A stretch of 64,000 nt of DNA from Solea solea. Lineage: Eukaryota; Chordata; Actinopteri; Pleuronectiformes; Soleidae. The translations under genes and the position numbers were made by a program. The notes beneath the pieces are model-generated. The model made no database searches. It worked only from the letters and a program-made list of their open reading frames with translations, and was not told where the DNA came from. Location of the stretch: assembly GCF_958295425.1 (NCBI RefSeq), contig NC_081138.1:24223886-24287885 (forward strand), written 5' to 3'. Each line of letters opens with the position of its first letter. The stretch's first letter is position 1. This document shows positions 60,433-64,000 of the stretch, in pieces.

Positions 60433-61239
60433 GTTTCCTCTTAAAACCAATCTGGTGTTCTGTCTATGACCAGTCGTCAAATGTGGACAGTGCGGCACTT
60501 GGTGTGAGCACAGACTCCAGGTGAGAGGAAAAGCACACAGCTGGCAGTGGAAGAGCTGGAGAAGCAAACTGTGGAGAAATGCTGGGTTTACCTTTGAGGA
60601 GCCAATCAGGGAAGGAGACTGTAAGAAAAATGTGACCACATTATAAACCCTATATAAAAGCAGCTTTTTGATTATACACAGAGAAGGGCATTGAAGGAAA
60701 CAGTATTACTTCAGAATGTGAAAAACGGCACACAATATTAGTCTGTCTGAAGGGAACGTAAGCACTTTATGAGTTATACAGATGCAAAAAAAGTACTCTA
60801 TTTATACCTGCTGTTATTGTTTGACATCTGTTTTTTTTTAAGTCTCCCTGGCATTATTGTAAGATATTTAAGTCTGTTGTAAGATGTTTATTTTAAATAA
60901 GCAATAGCTATAAAACAGGTTCTTGAACACTTATGTTTTGGGATGTCTGCTCTGAGACCCCCGCAGCAAATAAGCATGAACAGATGCAGGTGCTTTCACA
61001 TGCAGCAGATACTTGGAGGCAATCTCAGTTTTTGAAATGCTCTGCTCTGCATTTATTGTCTGATTCTTTCTTTGGACTAATTTTCCATCTTAGGTTGCAG
61101 CGTAGGTAGCTGTTGCAGTTCCAGAGCTGAAATGAGTCAAAGAAGCAAAACATTGAATGACAACAAACACAGTGATACTGTTACAGTGGTTACTATTTTG
61201 CATATTTTACTACAGTCCTTTAAATCAATCATTTAGATC

Positions 61240-61319
61240 CATGGTTCTCAAACTGTGGTGCACATACCACCAAAGCTTCCTCTGGTGGTACTTGGTATAA
61301 AAAGTTGGAAAACCACTAG
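61240..61319. mobile_element. 80-bp deleted hAT-like element with target-site duplication
   Basis: Starts CATGGTTCTCAAACTG and ends TTGGAAAACCACTAG. Flanked by TTTAGATC (61232-61239) and TTTAGATG (61320-61327), 7 of 8 identical. It shares CTTCCTCTGGTGGTACTTGG with the longer copy at 43796-44181. Confidence 0.75.
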
Positions 61320-63310
61320 TTTAGATGATCTGATCGATGGCTGCATGAAAGTGCCGTGATGTTGTTTTATATGCGACGCAGACACACAAACTAGTGACGA
61401 GCAAAGCAGTTGTTTTCAGTGTACTGAATCATTAGAATCAGTCAGAAGGATTAATTCAGTACTTCCTGCATGACTGGAGCACAGACTCACACAATCACTG
61501 AACTAAAATATGGCTGAGTGGGTTGTGATTCGGCTCATGATCTCCGACTTTCAGCAGTGCTGTCACTAAATACACCAAACTCCTCTGTTATATATTGAAT
61601 ATTTTAGAAATTTCTTTGGTTAATCTTGGAGATTACGCATGTTTTCAGGATTTTTAAGTCTTTTATCTGATCTGCAGTTCGGCATTGAATAGTTAGATTC
61701 TTGTTGTGCGCACGACTCTTTCAGACACTCTCTACACTCCTGTCCGAAGTCTGTCGACTTCACATTTTAGTATTGGCTCAGCTCACTTGGAACCTCAACA
61801 GAGCAGGTACCAAGTGTTATCGCTAATGGAAAAGCAAAAAAACGAGTAGATTCGAGTCAAGCCAATTCATGCTCGAACTGTATAGTACAAAAGTGGCATA
61901 AGGATCTTTGCAAACATTAATGCTATTGGCTATGCTAAAATGAATATGTCTTGTAGCAACCAGAAATGGTGCATCTCTGCCAAATACAAGGCAGACAAAG
62001 AAAGAACCAGTGTACAATCCCACTGATGCCAATCGAAGCCAAAGCGGATAACAACCCTCATGCATTGCAGAGCCATTGTCAGAGTGAAGTGCTATAGATC
62101 CTGTCTTTATGGAAAATGTTGACAGGTAGGTGGACTTTTGTCCTCGATGAATGCAGTTGATGCCACTGCAGTTGGAATTAAAGTAGTCCAGTCCCAAACA
62201 GGACGGAGCTCACAGTGGTTTGTTGGATTTGCGTGAGGAATCATCTCCGTGGGTTGCTTTGTGAGACTGAGAGCAGACCGCGCTCACAGCTCAGTCGTAT
62301 GCTGCAGAACCAAAGAGATAAGAGATAACTGGGCAGCCTGGGGTGTGGAGTCCTCTGTGCAAAAAAAACACTCACAGCAGTCGTGTCCAGACACTGAATC
62401 ACCCCATAGTGTGTGGAGCATGATTAATGGTGCTGACACAGCGCTCACTGGTGTCTTTACACAGTGACATGACACATAACACTGCCCCATGTCTTATCTC
62501 TGAACATTCAAACCTGTCAGGTCATTTTGTACCATTTCATGCTCTGCTACCTCATGTTGTGCTCAACCAAAGAATCACATTCACATCGGCATGAAAATGG
62601 CCTGCACTTCTCATCAGCAGTACAGCTTCATCTCCAGTGAGTCACCTCCTCGAATTCTAAAAACAAACTTTGCCCGGCCTCATTTAACAGTGAGGAACAC
62701 TCATCCTCAACCTATTGTCAGAGTGCACCTCTCTTCTTGCTTCTCGGATCAGCGAACGAGAAAAGAGATGACTAATAGGGACGTTTCTGTCCTCAGTGTC
62801 TGACTAACATCTGCTGTCAGAGACGGATTACAGAGGCTTTGCAGATTTTAAATTTCACATTTAAAAATATATAATTGCTCTTAAAATACAACTGGTCCAA
62901 CATGAAATGATCCGAAAATTATAACAAAAATAGACAACTCTGTAAAGTTAGCTTGAGTCACTGTAGCTTTAACAAAACGATGAAAATGGATGTTTCATCA
63001 TGATGAAATGATTTAAAACTGACCATCTCTTTGGCATTAATCTTGAACGTTCAGTGCCTGATTCTGATAAAAAAATGATTTAAGACCGAAATAAATATGA
63101 AAAATAGCTTTTACCCACAGGCTCTTAGACTCTTAAACAGTACATGTAACACTCTCATTACTTCCAATAACTTACTGTGTATGTAGGCACAGAATAGTTT
63201 GCTTTTTAAAATCAGGGTTTTTAAACTGTGTTGCTTCTCCTGCATGAATAATTGACTGAATTTATGCAATTTTTTTATTGTTTTGTTTAGAAAGAAGCTG
63301 GCAGAGTAAG

Positions 63311-63497
63311 CATTTCAATCCTGGTCCTGGGGACCCACTGCCCTGAATATTTTAGATGCATCCCTGCTCCCACACACCTGATTCAAATGATCAGCTCGTT
63401 AGCAAACACTGCACAAGCCTGATAACGACCTGTTTATTTGAATCAGGTGTGTTGGAGCAGGAAGGGCAGTGGCTCCTGAGAACCAGACAAACCCTGA
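63311..63497. mobile_element. Palindromic dispersed repeat (foldback MITE)
   Basis: The left arm CAATCCTGGTCCTGGGGACC...CACACACCTGATTCAAATGA pairs with the right arm TTTGAATCAGGTGTGTTGGA...GGGCAGTGGCTCCTGAGAAC. The right arm lacks about 20 bp. A widespread fish foldback family; no coding. Confidence 0.75.
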
Positions 63498-64000
63498 TCT
63501 AAACAACAGTGTTTTTTTTAAACAACATTAGTTCTTCTTTATTAACTGTAATTGCTGATAACTGTTTACATAATCCAACCATCATGGTTTATTTGGAGTT
63601 GTTGTGGCGGTCAGGGATAGTCCTTTTTCCGTGTTGTAATTAGTGAATCCCCCTTCTAAACAGAAACATGAGGTAAGTCACTTATCAGTTACTACTTATT
63701 ATTACTTATTTTTACACGTTATACAAATGACAATTAATGTCTTATCTCAAGTTTTTAAGTATATTTATGTATTTTTTTTAATCCATGACTATGGAAGATC
63801 TCAAACAGGTGACATGTTGTGCTTTACATACTTTTAGATTTGCCAAATTCTAAATATTAGACTTTTACACCAAATATTTTTGTTCTTACAATGCAAAATT
63901 TTGATATACCTTTTACACTTCCCATGTTTTTACTTTTAGAAGAGACCAAGAGAATGATTGTATGTGTGAATATAGTAGATTATGAATACATTTTGCTATG

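Larger units (their letters stand above)
60433..64000. other. fbln7 upstream region and unassigned flank
   Basis: 60433-60660 is the likely fbln7 promoter and 5' UTR. Beyond it no gene is recognised. The stretch holds an 80-bp hAT remnant (61240-61319) and a palindromic repeat (63311-63497); open frames near 62000 and 62250-62800 lack family similarity. Confidence 0.55.

Noticed and set aside
62249..62803. Open frames near the right end of the window
   Set aside because: No splice-linked partners, no family motifs and ordinary length for random AT-moderate sequence.

Overview
This window is intron-rich, AT-rich vertebrate nuclear DNA, almost certainly from a teleost and probably a percomorph. 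The genes have GT-AG introns, the spliced proteins match vertebrate families at close to human lengths, and the gaps carry fish-type repeats: tRNA-headed SINEs, hAT-like MITEs, foldback elements, LINE fragments and AT/CA microsatellites. There are no operons, CRISPR arrays or prokaryotic features. All gene models were spliced by hand, checking reading phase across each exon junction.

Layout, left to right: shcbp1 (+, 13 coding exons, 2084-7574); spg21/maspardin (-, 8 coding exons, 10260-16103); pdcd7 (+, 5 coding exons, 17583-19973), head-to-head with spg21; ubap1l (+, 5 coding exons, 21266-25048); kbtbd13 (-, single exon, 25783-27285), converging on ubap1l; an slc51b-like gene (-, 5 coding exons, 28641-30557); uqcrfs1 (-, 2 exons, 34511-36480); kif7 (-, 19 coding exons, 37687-47054); fbln7 (-, 8 coding exons, 52766-60432). 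The last 3.5 kb and the 47-52.7 kb gap hold only repeats and unassigned sequence.

The genes do not form one pathway; they are ordinary neighbours. The spg21-pdcd7-ubap1l-kbtbd13-slc51b run resembles the human 15q22 neighbourhood. kif7 (human 15q26), shcbp1 (16q), uqcrfs1 (19q) and fbln7 (2q) come from other human locations, so the block is a fish-lineage arrangement.

The most striking object is the slc51b-like gene. It encodes, in one uninterrupted spliced frame, a signal peptide, a ricin-B-type (mannose-receptor-like) lectin domain, and then the conserved membrane-entry motif, single transmembrane helix and acidic cytosolic tail of the bile-acid/steroid transporter subunit OST-beta. Human OST-beta has no lectin domain. 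A lectin-OST-beta fusion would be an unusual transporter accessory subunit. Secondary points are a G2/M-type promoter layout at shcbp1, a GC-AG intron in fbln7, a MITE inside the short spg21/pdcd7 divergent promoter, and a 520-bp TTAA-flanked foldback element in spg21.
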